Assembly (NCBI GenBank): GCA_002401155.1
Contig: NVSG01000002.1
Coordinates: 531,462 to 595,461, forward strand
Length of the DNA: 64,000 nt
Source: Hyphomicrobiales bacterium
GTDB taxonomy: Bacteria > Pseudomonadota > Alphaproteobacteria > Rhizobiales > Rhizobiaceae
Reading direction: 5' to 3'
Shown in pieces: positions 1-9,823 of this stretch. The notes under the pieces are model-generated. The model searched no databases. It saw only the letters and a list, made by a program, of their open reading frames with translations, and was not told the DNA's origin. The stretch's first letter is position 1. Each line of letters begins with the position of its first letter. The position numbers were made by a program, and so were the translations under genes.

Positions 1-948
1 GCTGTCCAGTAAAAATCCGTTCTCGAATGCGCTCATCAGCATTGTTTCGAATTTCTCTTCAATGCCCGATGGTCCGGCAATCTCAATCAGGGTGAACCAG
101 TTATATTCGCCTTTGAACGGGTCTTGCTCCTGAGGGAAATGATTGGCCAGAACCTTCATGCCCTGAGCGCACATCAGTTCAAAAGCAGAAATCGTTTCGC
201 CCATTTCTTCGCGGCAAAATTTGAGCAGGGATATTGCGTGAGAAGGCGAGGGGATCGCACAAAATGCAGTTGCCGTATTTTGCGGGTTCGGAAAAAGTTT
301 CAGCGAAGCCGCCGTGATAATGCCCAAAGTGCCCTCGCTGCCGATCATCATATGACGCAGATCATATCCGGTATTGTCTTTGCGTAGCGGAGTGAGGCCG
401 TGATAAATCGAGCCATCGGGCAAAACCGCCTCAATACCCAGACAAAGATCGCGGGCATTGCCATAGCGAATAACCTGTATCCCGCCCGCATTGGTGGCCA
501 AATTCCCGCCAATCCGGCAACTGCCTTCCGATGCAAGGCTCAATGGAAACAGACGGTTTTCATCAAGGGCGGCGCTCTGGATATCGGCAAGGATACAACC
601 CGCCTCCACCAGCATGCTGTCGTTTTTAACGTCAACATTGCGTATCTTGTTCATCCGCTCCAGCGACAGAATAATTGAGTGATCATTTTCCAATGACAAT
701 TGCCCACTCACAAGGCCGGTGCCGCCGCCATAAGGGATGATTCCCACACGTGCAGTGGAACAGCGCTTCACGATTTCCGAGACTTCCTCAACATTAGCCG
801 GAAGCACGATGAGAGCGGCTTGCCCGCGAAAGTTTCCGCGTGGTTCCTCGAGATAACGGGCATCATCGCCTTCGCGCCAGCCGGTTGAACCAAGCAATTC
901 TTTCAGGGAATTCAGAAATTCTTCGGACGGTTTTTGTAATTCGGGCAT
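1..948 (-). CDS. FAD-binding oxidase (GlcD / D-2-hydroxyacid dehydrogenase family), C-terminus cut by window edge
   Basis: Minus strand open from ATG at 948 to the window edge (absent from ORF track because no stop is in the window). Motifs read: IIPYGGGTGLVSGQ, GGNLATNAGGIQVIRYGNARDL, MMIGSEGTLGIITAASLKLF. Confidence 0.9.
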   Translation of the reverse strand, partial: MPELQKPSEEFLNSLKELLGSTGWREGDDARYLEEPRGNFRGQAALIVLPANVEEVSEIVKRCSTARVGIIPYGGGTGLVSGQLSLENDHSIILSLERMNKIRNVDVKNDSMLVEAGCILADIQSAALDENRLFPLSLASEGSCRIGGNLATNAGGIQVIRYGNARDLCLGIEAVLPDGSIYHGLTPLRKDNTGYDLRHMMIGSEGTLGIITAASLKLFPNPQNTATAFCAIPSPSHAISLLKFCREEMGETISAFELMCAQGMKVLANHFPQEQDPFKGEYNWFTLIEIAGPSGIEEKFETMLMSAFENGFLLDS

Positions 949-1068
949 TTGGACTCCATACAATGATTATCTTTTCCTACCCCAATTATGACAGCCTTGA
1001 TAGCTCCGCTTTACGGGGCAATTTAAGTTTTGTACTCATATTACCAAGAGCATTTCGGGAGGTTTGTT

Positions 1069-2571
1069 ATGGGTTCATATATTCTGGCGATTGATCAGGG
1101 GACAACATCCTCGCGTGCGATCATTTTTGACCATCAGTTCCGGCCCGTGGCTTCGGATCAAATGGAATTCAAACAATATTTCCCAAGTGACGGGCAGGTT
1201 GAGCATGACGCCGAGGAGATTTGGCAATCGGTGCTAACGACCTGCCGCAATGCCATCGCCAAGAGCGGTATTGAAGCATCTGAAATCGCCGGTATTGGTA
1301 TCACCAACCAGCGCGAAACGACAATTATCTGGGATAGAAAAACCCATCAGGCCATAGCTCCGGCAATCGTATGGCAGGATCGCCGGACAGCAGATTATTG
1401 CAGCGATCTGAAAGGGCAGGGGCTGGAAAAGACCATCACCCAAAAGACCGGACTGTTGCTCGACCCATATTTTTCAGCCACCAAAATAAAATATCTGCTC
1501 GATAATGTAGAAGGCGCGAGAGCAAAGGCAGAAAATGGAGAGCTGGCTTTCGGCACGGTGGATAGCTACCTGCTTTGGCGATTAACCGGCGTCAAGGTTC
1601 ATAAGACTGACGCCACTAATGCATCACGCACCATGCTGTTCAATATTAGTGACAATCGATGGGATGCGGAATTACTCAAAATTTTCGATGTCCCCGCATC
1701 CTTACTGCCAGAAGTCGAAGACTGCGCCGCTGATTTCGGAGTATGTGACCCGGAATTATTCGGCGCTGCTATCCCGATTCTGGGTATCGCAGGCGACCAA
1801 CACGCCGCGACGCTTGGGCAGGCTTGCTTTGAACCGGGCATGATGAAATCGACTTATGGCACCGGGTGTTTCGCCATGCTGAACACCGGCGCGGAATTGG
1901 TGCCATCGACCAATCGATTACTCACCACCATCGCCTACAGACTGAACGGCAAAACCACCTATGCGCTGGAAGGATCAATTTTCATTGCCGGTGCAGCGGT
2001 GCAATGGTTGCGGGACGGATTAAAAATCATCTCGGAGGCTTCGGAAACTGGAGAATTAGCGCTAACAGCTGATGAAAGTCAGGAAATCATTGTGGTGCCG
2101 GCGTTCGCAGGGCTCGGCGCGCCCTATTGGGAACCCAATGCAAGGGGTGCAATTTTTGGCATCACCCGCGGCACAACCAATGCTGAACTTGCAAAAGCCA
2201 CACTGGAAGCCGTGTGCTTTCAAACTCGCGATTTGATCGAAGCAATGGAAAACGACTGGTCAGGAAACAGCGACGATATGGTGCTTCGGGTCGATGGGGG
2301 CATGGTGGAGAGCGACTGGACTATGCAGTTTCTGGCCGACATTCTGGACGCGCCGATTGATCGTCCCGATATTTTGGAAACAACAGCATTGGGTGCCGCA
2401 TGGCTTGCAGGCTTCAAAGCTGGCACATGGCCAAGTCAGAAGGAATTCGCCAAGCAGTGGCATTTGAACAAAAGGTTTGAGCCAACAATGAGCGAAGATA
2501 TTCGGACGTCAAAATATAAGGCATGGAAATCCGCTGTGGCGGCCACAATCAGCCACGCAACATCTGCTTAA
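1069..2571 (+). CDS. glpK: Glycerol kinase
   Basis: [21 protein letters not shown]...[13 protein letters not shown]...[12 protein letters not shown]; full-length FGGY kinase. Start set to the internal ATG at 1069. Confidence 0.95.
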   Translation: MGSYILAIDQGTTSSRAIIFDHQFRPVASDQMEFKQYFPSDGQVEHDAEEIWQSVLTTCRNAIAKSGIEASEIAGIGITNQRETTIIWDRKTHQAIAPAIVWQDRRTADYCSDLKGQGLEKTITQKTGLLLDPYFSATKIKYLLDNVEGARAKAENGELAFGTVDSYLLWRLTGVKVHKTDATNASRTMLFNISDNRWDAELLKIFDVPASLLPEVEDCAADFGVCDPELFGAAIPILGIAGDQHAATLGQACFEPGMMKSTYGTGCFAMLNTGAELVPSTNRLLTTIAYRLNGKTTYALEGSIFIAGAAVQWLRDGLKIISEASETGELALTADESQEIIVVPAFAGLGAPYWEPNARGAIFGITRGTTNAELAKATLEAVCFQTRDLIEAMENDWSGNSDDMVLRVDGGMVESDWTMQFLADILDAPIDRPDILETTALGAAWLAGFKAGTWPSQKEFAKQWHLNKRFEPTMSEDIRTSKYKAWKSAVAATISHATSA

Positions 2572-3029
2572 GCGGCAGGAGCTACGGCTTCCATTTCTTC
2601 GATTCCAAGCAGGAAGTTGATATTTGGCCGCGCGGCAACCATATCCGCGATGGTGTATTTTCCGAGTACTTCAAAGAATGCGTTCAAAGCTTCGCGCAAT
2701 GCTGAGTTAAAGCCGCAGCTGTCAATCAACGGGCAATCGGAGTTCTCGTCGTCGAAGCATTCCGCCAGTGCAAAATTTTCTTCAGTCACCCGGACCACAT
2801 CAAATAGAGTGATATCGGCAGCATTTTTTGCCAGACGGATGCCACCATTGCGGCCCCTGACAGATTCAATAATTTTCACGTCCATCATAGGTTTGAGGAT
2901 TTTGAACAGATAGGCTTCGGACAGACCGTAGGCTTCTGCAATATCTGGAACACGGCTAAGTTTTCCATCATTTGCAGCGCAATACATCAAAATTCTAACG
3001 GCGTAATTTGTCTGTCTTGTCAGGCGCAT
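2568..3029 (-). CDS. rirA: Rrf2-family iron-responsive regulator RirA
   Basis: [47 protein letters not shown]...[12 protein letters not shown]...[19 protein letters not shown]; three Cys in the Fe-S position; divergent from an iron transporter. Confidence 0.88.
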   Translation of the reverse strand: MRLTRQTNYAVRILMYCAANDGKLSRVPDIAEAYGLSEAYLFKILKPMMDVKIIESVRGRNGGIRLAKNAADITLFDVVRVTEENFALAECFDDENSDCPLIDSCGFNSALREALNAFFEVLGKYTIADMVAARPNINFLLGIEEMEAVAPAA

Positions 3030-3156
3030 GGACTGTTCCTTATTATTTTTAGCTGGATCAACGCAAACGTACTTTAGAACGACTCTAAGAACTTTACTAA
3101 AAAAGTCAAGATTTTTAAATCCCCATATTGACTTCAAATCATCCACCAATTAAACA

Positions 3157-3171
3157 TGATTAATACACTCA
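3157..3171 (+). promoter_or_regulatory. Candidate IRO box (TGA-N9-TCA) for RirA
   Basis: TGATTAATACACTCA, downstream of TTGACT(3128)-N17-TAAACA and upstream of the substrate-binding protein ATG at 3195. Confidence 0.5.
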
Positions 3172-3194
3172 GGTATATGATGCAAGGAAGCAAA

Positions 3195-4235
3195 ATGAAA
3201 ATTTTGACACCCACTATTTCCACATTCATGGCAGGCGCTGTTATTCTTGCTGCTTCATCTTCTTTGTCGGCCGCGGAAGTGAATATTTATTCCTATCGTC
3301 AGGCAGATTTGATCGCGCCTTTGCTGGAAGCCTTCACCAAGGAAACCGGCATCAAGACCAATGTATTGTTCTTAAATAAGGGTTTGGTCGACCGCGTTAA
3401 GGCCGAGGGCGAAAATTCGCCGGTGGATGTGATCTTCACTGTGGATATCGGGCGCTTAAGTGGCGCAAAAGACAACGGCGTTACCCAGACTGTAAAATCC
3501 GATGTTATCGAAGCAAATATTCCAACTGAATATCGTGATCCGGAAGGCCATTGGTTCGGTCTAACCACCCGTGGTCGAGTGATTTACGCCTCCGTTGACC
3601 GCGTGGCGCAGGACACAATCACCTATGAAGAATTGGCCGATCCAAAGTGGAAGGGCAAAATTTGCACCCGCTCGGGCCAGCATTCCTATAACGTCGCATT
3701 GTTCGCTTCAATGATTGCCCATCACGGGGAAGCGGAAGCTGAAAAATGGCTTATGGGTCTTAAGGAAAATCTTGCCCGCAAGCCCGCCGGCAATGATCGC
3801 GCGCAGGCAAAAGGTATTTTCTCCGGCGAATGTGATCTGGGATTGGGCAACACATATTATGTTGGCCTGATGCAGACCAATGAGAAAAAGCCTGAGCAAA
3901 AAGACTGGGCAAAATCCATGAAAATCCTGTTCCCTAACAGTGAGGGACGTGGAACTCACGTGAATATTTCCGGCATGGCCATGGCAAAACATGCGCCTCA
4001 TAAAGCAGACGCCATGAAGTTGATGGAATTCCTTTCCAGCGGTCCTGCACAGAAAATCTATGGCGAGCAGGTTTTCGAATATCCGATTAAACCAGGCGTA
4101 GAACCTTCAGCCATCGTCATGGGCTTTGGGGAAATTAAACCAGACACGCTTTCCCTTGATGAAATCGCAAAGCATCGCAAAAAAGCCTCTGAGCTAGTGG
4201 ATAAAGTTGGTTACAACGAAGGCCCACCAAGCTAA
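3195..4235 (+). CDS. fbpA: Fe(3+) ABC transporter substrate-binding protein
   Basis: Signal peptide, then AEVNIYSYRQADLIAPLLEAFTKETGIKTNVLFLNKGLVDRVKAEG...; iron-binding SBP family. ORF-track start at 3156 overlaps the candidate operator, so 3195 is preferred. Confidence 0.88.
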   Translation: MKILTPTISTFMAGAVILAASSSLSAAEVNIYSYRQADLIAPLLEAFTKETGIKTNVLFLNKGLVDRVKAEGENSPVDVIFTVDIGRLSGAKDNGVTQTVKSDVIEANIPTEYRDPEGHWFGLTTRGRVIYASVDRVAQDTITYEELADPKWKGKICTRSGQHSYNVALFASMIAHHGEAEAEKWLMGLKENLARKPAGNDRAQAKGIFSGECDLGLGNTYYVGLMQTNEKKPEQKDWAKSMKILFPNSEGRGTHVNISGMAMAKHAPHKADAMKLMEFLSSGPAQKIYGEQVFEYPIKPGVEPSAIVMGFGEIKPDTLSLDEIAKHRKKASELVDKVGYNEGPPS

Positions 4236-4283
4236 GACTGCTATATGCAGCAAAAGGCAGAGAAAAATACTAGAGTACTTATT

Positions 4284-4315
4284 CGGGGAGGATCGCGTAG
4301 ATCCTCCCCGTTTTC
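4284..4315 (+). terminator. Intrinsic terminator/attenuator between fbpA and fbpB
   Basis: CGGGGAGGATC-gcgta-GATCCTCCCCG followed by TTTTCT; perfect 11-bp stem. Confidence 0.8.
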
Positions 4316-4319
4316 TGTT

Positions 4320-5945
4320 ATGATGCGCCCGCTCAATATCGCGACCCTGTTGATTGCTTTAACCGTTGCTATGCCGCTGATTGCACTGATCGTAATCGCT
4401 GCATCGGGAACCACCGAAAGCATCACAAATATTGCAAATACGATTTTGCCGGTATCGACCAAAATCACTGTGTTACTTTTGCTTGGCGTCGGCCTGCTAA
4501 CCGCAATCATCGGCACAATGTGTGCATGGTTGGTGTCATTTTTTGAGTTTCCCGGCCGCAAAATATTTAGCTGGGCTTTGATGCTGCCGCTTGCGGTTCC
4601 AACCTATATTGCCGCCTATTCATTCGTGGAATTTTTCTCGTTCACCGGGCCGATACAGGAAATCATCCGGATGATTGGCGGCTACACCTCCATCAAACAA
4701 TATTGGTTCCCGGAAATCAGGACGCTTCCCGGCACCATATTCACCCTGTCGCTGGTGCTTTATCCCTATGTTTATATCTCGGTGCGGGCGTTGTTTCATT
4801 TTCAGAGCGCAAGGCTGATCGAAACCGCGCGGGTGTTGGGCGTCAAACAATTCCCGATTTTCCTACGTGTTTTGTTGCCGCTGGCCAGACCGGCCATCGT
4901 GCTCGGCGTAACGCTGGCAATGATGGAAACCATCAATGATATCGGCGCGATCGAATATTTAGGAATTCAAACCCTGACATTCTCGATCTTCTCAGTCTGG
5001 CTAAACCAAAACGATATTGCCGGTGCCGCCCAATTGGCGCTGATATTATTATTGATTGCCTTCTTGCTGATTTTATTTGAACGCTGGGCAAGGCGAGGGC
5101 GCTCTTTTGCGGAAAACCGTATGTCCTCTTCCAAAACCCGATACACAAGAATGAAACTCGAAGGCCAAAGTGGCCGCGTTGCAGCCTTTGCTTGCGTGCT
5201 GCCGATCGTTATCGGCTTTGGAATTCCACTTTCCGTTTTGGCCGATTACGCGATCTCTTATTACCCTTTTGGGCTAGACGGTGATTTGCTGGAAGCTTTG
5301 ATCACGAGCCTTGTCTTTGCAAGCCTTGCGGCGGTAATCACAGTTTTGCTGGCTTTGGTTTTGACCTATGCCGTGCGCAAAAGTGACAGCGGGCTGATTG
5401 CATTCGCGGTGCGTATTGCATCGGTTGGTTACGCGATTCCCGGCACCATCATCGCTCTGGGCATATTTCTGCCCATCGCCATGTTTGATAATTATATGGA
5501 CGGCGTTTTCCGTCAGACTTTCGGCATATCAACAGGATTATTGATCACCGGCTCCGGCGCTACCATCATCTACGCATATACCGTGCGTTTTATGGCCATG
5601 GCAGAAGGGTCTCTTGATGGTGGGTTTAAGAAAATACCAACCCAATTGGACAGCGCAGCCAGAAGTCTGGGACGTACATCTTCGGGAACATTATACGAAG
5701 TTCTCTTGCCTTTGATGAGGCCTGCCGTGGCAACAGCGGCCTTGCTGGTATTCGTCGACAGCATCAAAGAGCTCTCCGCCACCATCATGCTAAGGCCTTT
5801 CGGCATTAACACTCTTGCCACCCATGTTTATGATTTTGCATCACGCGCGCGCATTGAAGAAGCGGGATTTGCCTCGCTCATTATTGTAGCCGCAGGTATT
5901 ATCCCCGTGATATTGATCACAAAAACCGCTTTAGATGGCGATTAG
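4320..5945 (+). CDS. fbpB: Iron ABC transporter permease
   Basis: Two fused permease domains with EAA-like loops (ETARVLGVKQFPIFLRVLLPLARPA; DSAARSLGRTSSGTLYEVLLPLMRPA). Start placed after the terminator hairpin. Confidence 0.87.
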   Translation: MMRPLNIATLLIALTVAMPLIALIVIAASGTTESITNIANTILPVSTKITVLLLLGVGLLTAIIGTMCAWLVSFFEFPGRKIFSWALMLPLAVPTYIAAYSFVEFFSFTGPIQEIIRMIGGYTSIKQYWFPEIRTLPGTIFTLSLVLYPYVYISVRALFHFQSARLIETARVLGVKQFPIFLRVLLPLARPAIVLGVTLAMMETINDIGAIEYLGIQTLTFSIFSVWLNQNDIAGAAQLALILLLIAFLLILFERWARRGRSFAENRMSSSKTRYTRMKLEGQSGRVAAFACVLPIVIGFGIPLSVLADYAISYYPFGLDGDLLEALITSLVFASLAAVITVLLALVLTYAVRKSDSGLIAFAVRIASVGYAIPGTIIALGIFLPIAMFDNYMDGVFRQTFGISTGLLITGSGATIIYAYTVRFMAMAEGSLDGGFKKIPTQLDSAARSLGRTSSGTLYEVLLPLMRPAVATAALLVFVDSIKELSATIMLRPFGINTLATHVYDFASRARIEEAGFASLIIVAAGIIPVILITKTALDGD

Positions 5946-5977
5946 TCTCACATAAGGTTTATTTGCAAATGATGCTG

Positions 5978-5991
5978 TTGATGTGTGTCAA
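5978..5991. promoter_or_regulatory. FNR/FixK-type box upstream of hemA
   Basis: TTGATGTGTGTCAA = TTGA-N6-TCAA, 112 bp upstream of the hemA ATG. Confidence 0.6.
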
Positions 5992-6102
5992 TGACGTGAT
6001 ATATGCATAATGCTGAATGGGTGAGGTGTGCGGATTTGCACTTTTATTCGGCCAATTGGGTATGATATTAACGCATGATGCGGTTAATCGGAGAGACGAT
6101 CG

Positions 6103-7317
6103 ATGGATTTTGAGGCACATTTCACTGCCAAGGTAGAGGAACTTCACGAAGAAGGACGCTACCGTGTGTTTGCAGATTTGAAACGACACTCCGGTTCGTT
6201 TCCCCGCGCAACCCGCTTTATCGGCGACGAAACGCAAGAAGTAACCGTATGGTGCTCCAACGATTATCTTGGCATGGGGCAAAATACCAAAGTTGCCGAT
6301 GCCATGCACAAAGCCATTGACGAATGTGGCACAGGCGCTGGCGGCACACGCAATATTTCCGGCACAAACCATTATCACGTCTTGCTTGAAAACGAGTTGG
6401 CCGATCTGCACAACAAGCAATCTGCACTGATTTTCACCTCTGGTTATGTTTCAAACTGGGCATCCCTTGGCACATTGGGTGCCAATATTGAAAACTGCGT
6501 AATATTTTCCGATGCTTCAAACCACGCTTCGATGATTGAAGGCATTCGTCATTCCAGAGCCGAAAAGCGTATCTGGAAACACAATGATCCCGCTGATCTC
6601 GACAGAATTCTGTCAGAATATGGCGACGACATTCCGAAAATCATCGCGTTTGAATCCGTTTATTCAATGGATGGTGACATCGCGCCAATCAAGGAAATAT
6701 GCGACGTAGCCGATAAGCATGGCGCATTGACTTATCTTGATGAAGTTCATGCAGTTGGCCTATATGGCCCACGCGGCGGCGGCATTGCCGAGCGCGAAGG
6801 TTTAATGGATCGCCTCAGTGTCATTGAAGGCACATTGGGCAAAGCATTTGGCGTGATGGGCGGCTATATCGCTGCTTCTGATGCACTTTGTGATTTCATC
6901 CGCAGCTATTCCTCCGGCTTCATTTTCACGACAGCGCTGCCACCGGCAATTGCTGCCGGTGCGCTGGAAAGCATTATCTATTTGAAGGAAAACGATGCGG
7001 AACGTATCGCTCAAAAAGAGCGTGTTGCCCGCGTGCGCAAGCTTCTTGATGCCAAAGGCATTCCTCATATGGATAATGCAAGCCACATCATTCCGGTGAT
7101 GGTAGGGGATGCCGCAAAATGTAAATGGATCAGCGACTTATTGTTGGACAGCTACGGCATTTATGTGCAACCGATCAATTATCCAACGGTGCCAAAGGGT
7201 ACAGAGCGCCTGCGCATAACACCTTCGCCGGTGCATAGCGACGCTGATATTGCTCATCTGGTTTCGGCACTGTCTGATTTGTGGTCCCAATGCGCTTTGT
7301 CGCGAGCCGTTGCTTAA
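6103..7317 (+). CDS. hemA: 5-aminolevulinate synthase (Shemin pathway)
   Basis: [36 protein letters not shown]...[12 protein letters not shown]...[17 protein letters not shown]...[19 protein letters not shown]. Confidence 0.96.
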   Translation: MDFEAHFTAKVEELHEEGRYRVFADLKRHSGSFPRATRFIGDETQEVTVWCSNDYLGMGQNTKVADAMHKAIDECGTGAGGTRNISGTNHYHVLLENELADLHNKQSALIFTSGYVSNWASLGTLGANIENCVIFSDASNHASMIEGIRHSRAEKRIWKHNDPADLDRILSEYGDDIPKIIAFESVYSMDGDIAPIKEICDVADKHGALTYLDEVHAVGLYGPRGGGIAEREGLMDRLSVIEGTLGKAFGVMGGYIAASDALCDFIRSYSSGFIFTTALPPAIAAGALESIIYLKENDAERIAQKERVARVRKLLDAKGIPHMDNASHIIPVMVGDAAKCKWISDLLLDSYGIYVQPINYPTVPKGTERLRITPSPVHSDADIAHLVSALSDLWSQCALSRAVA

Positions 7318-8231
7318 CCGATAAACTCGCGCATTTTGTCAGCGATTAAGTTGCTATGGGTGTGCAGCAACCAGTGCTCTGCATCGGCAATCTCGACTTC
7401 ACGAAAATCATCGCAGAATTCTGCAACTGCTTTTTTCGACGCTGGCAGCAATGCCTGATCCTTCATGCCCCAGAATAATAAATGCGGCATGGGCAGGCGA
7501 AACTTCGAGCGGTCAGCGCCATATAACGGCGCATCAATATCAGTTTCGCCCGGTTTTGGAATGATGATGGGTGATGAACTATACCAATGCAACATCGCTT
7601 CCAACCGCCCCGGTCTGCCCCATGCTTCGCGATAAGCATCACGGTCTTTGTCTGTAAGCCATGGGGTGGCGGAGAATTTTTCAAACATCGCAAGGGTACG
7701 ACGATAATTATCTTCGGCCATTAATTCCGGTGCATTTTCAGCACGAAGCACATGAAAATACTGACTGGCCGCAGCTTGCTCGGGGGTATCAAGTATTGCC
7801 TCCTGAAAACTCACGGGATGCACACCATTGGCGATAATCAGTTTGGATATTCGATCCGGCGCGGTCATTGCCAAGGCGTAGGCAATCGAAGCACCCCAAT
7901 CATGCCCGGCAACAACAAAAGACCGCTCGCCTAACAGTTGCTGGGTGAGTTCAAGCATGTCACCGACCAGTAGTTTTGCTTTGTAATTTTCAGCGCCCTC
8001 AGGTGCATCACTCAAATTATAACCGCGTTGGTCCGGTGCGATGATCAAATAATCATCTGCCAGTTTCTCAAACACCGATTGCCACGCGATCCAGAATTCC
8101 GGAAACCCATGCAGGAATAAAATCGGTGTTCGAGTATCGGTGAGGGGAGAATCACCGCCATTGCGCACCACGTGCAGGCTGATGCCATTGCACTGGACAT
8201 ATTCAGAAATAAAGCCGTCAGGTAAGTTCAT
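7314..8231 (-). CDS. Alpha/beta-fold hydrolase, epoxide hydrolase-like
   Basis: [14 protein letters not shown]...[13 protein letters not shown]...[16 protein letters not shown]...LHTHSN. Confidence 0.85.
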   Translation of the reverse strand: MNLPDGFISEYVQCNGISLHVVRNGGDSPLTDTRTPILFLHGFPEFWIAWQSVFEKLADDYLIIAPDQRGYNLSDAPEGAENYKAKLLVGDMLELTQQLLGERSFVVAGHDWGASIAYALAMTAPDRISKLIIANGVHPVSFQEAILDTPEQAAASQYFHVLRAENAPELMAEDNYRRTLAMFEKFSATPWLTDKDRDAYREAWGRPGRLEAMLHWYSSSPIIIPKPGETDIDAPLYGADRSKFRLPMPHLLFWGMKDQALLPASKKAVAEFCDDFREVEIADAEHWLLHTHSNLIADKMREFIG

Positions 8232-8287
8232 AATCAAATTCCGCTTCTGGTTCGTGTTGAGAACCTTAGCGAAATTTCAGTTCTTGG

Positions 8288-9670
8288 CTAGCTGGTTTGA
8301 TTGCGCTCAATCTGTAAATTTGGAAACGAACTGCCGTCAATAAGATCGCTCGTAACCGGCTCCTGCCAGCGATAGCCGATAATCGCGCCATCCGTGATTC
8401 CAGAGAACAGGTTCTGAGAAATTATAGCAGGGCCGGTTCCCTCGATGACCGTCACGTAAATTCCAGTTTTAGTATCGCGAATGACGTTTGAAGTGACAAT
8501 CACATTGCGCAGATATTCACCCCAGCCGAGCATCATGCCGAACCGAGCCGTATTCTCGATCACATTACCGGTAATGGTGGTTTCCGCTTCAGCAGAAATG
8601 CCCTCGCCAAAGAGATGATCTTTATCCTCGTAAGGCGGATTATCATGGATATTCCGAATGAGATTATTAGCACAAATCGCCATTCGACCATTGCGGTTGA
8701 AATTGGCAATCGAAATACCTCTGGCACCGCCATCAATCACATTATTGGTGATAATAGCACCGTTAAACTCAAACTCGGAATAAATCGCCGCTTCGCCAGA
8801 ACGAAGGCACTGATTGGCGGTGATCTGCACATTATTGCCGGAATTGGATCGAATCGCGGAAAAAGCGCAATCCTTCACCTGATTATTGGCAATCATCACC
8901 GAATCAGCCCTGTAAACATTAATTCCGTTACCCCATTGGCCGGTGCCGCCGTGAGCAGAACCAATGCGCTCAATACGATTGTTCGAGATAATTGTACCAT
9001 CGTCGCCGGTTTTCCAGCGATGGACTAAAATACCGCCATTGGCACAATCATGCACATGGTTATGAGCAATAAGAAGACCCTTGTTTTCAATGCCATAAAG
9101 GCCGCATTCACCCGCTGCACCGCTGATCTCGCAACGTTCGATACGTCCCTGAGAACGGTCAATCTGAACCCCTATTTCCAGACTTCCGGAAATCTGACAA
9201 TTTTCAATAACCAGATGAGAAGCATTATTGATACGCAGAGCTGCGCCGGCATAGGATTGCAGCCCACGATTGGCCCCATCCAACACCAGACCGGTGAGTT
9301 CAATATGGGAACCATTCTCCGACATGAGGAAATGTCCGCCGCCCGTATAAATCAACCGCGAAGCCCCTGGAACGCCCATCAGTCTTGTTCTGGAGGGCAA
9401 CACAATATTGGAAACAAAATAGTTCCCTGGTGGCAAAAACACCGGTTTATTGGCTTCAGCCGCTGAATTAAGGATTTTTTGCAGCAATTTACCCTGATCA
9501 TCGATGGCACCGGGACGAAGGCCTGATTGATTGGCGTTGAACGAGCCACGAATGTCCGCAAGCGTGATCCTGTCGGTGGCCTCAGCCGCGCCAAGCGCAG
9601 GCAAGCCAAGCGCTGCACCCGCTCCACCCAGTCCCAGTGATCCAAGAAAATTTCGTCTGTTCAACGTCAT
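8288..9670 (-). CDS. Tat-exported right-handed beta-helix protein (TIGR03808-like)
   Basis: Twin-arginine leader MTLNRRNFLGSLGLGGAGAALGLPALG followed by many NxI/NxV parallel beta-helix repeats. Confidence 0.78.
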   Translation of the reverse strand: MTLNRRNFLGSLGLGGAGAALGLPALGAAEATDRITLADIRGSFNANQSGLRPGAIDDQGKLLQKILNSAAEANKPVFLPPGNYFVSNIVLPSRTRLMGVPGASRLIYTGGGHFLMSENGSHIELTGLVLDGANRGLQSYAGAALRINNASHLVIENCQISGSLEIGVQIDRSQGRIERCEISGAAGECGLYGIENKGLLIAHNHVHDCANGGILVHRWKTGDDGTIISNNRIERIGSAHGGTGQWGNGINVYRADSVMIANNQVKDCAFSAIRSNSGNNVQITANQCLRSGEAAIYSEFEFNGAIITNNVIDGGARGISIANFNRNGRMAICANNLIRNIHDNPPYEDKDHLFGEGISAEAETTITGNVIENTARFGMMLGWGEYLRNVIVTSNVIRDTKTGIYVTVIEGTGPAIISQNLFSGITDGAIIGYRWQEPVTSDLIDGSSFPNLQIERNQTS

Positions 9671-9823
9671 AATTTGCTCCATCAAGCCCTATTGACGTAG
9701 AAAATGCATAAATCATGCCAATTATGCGTCCCGTATTGGGATTCTGAGCCGTTTGGTTTGCCTGAATCAGCAACGCTCGCTATAGAATCTTAAAAAGTTT
9801 GATGAATCTGTGAGGAGTTTCCA

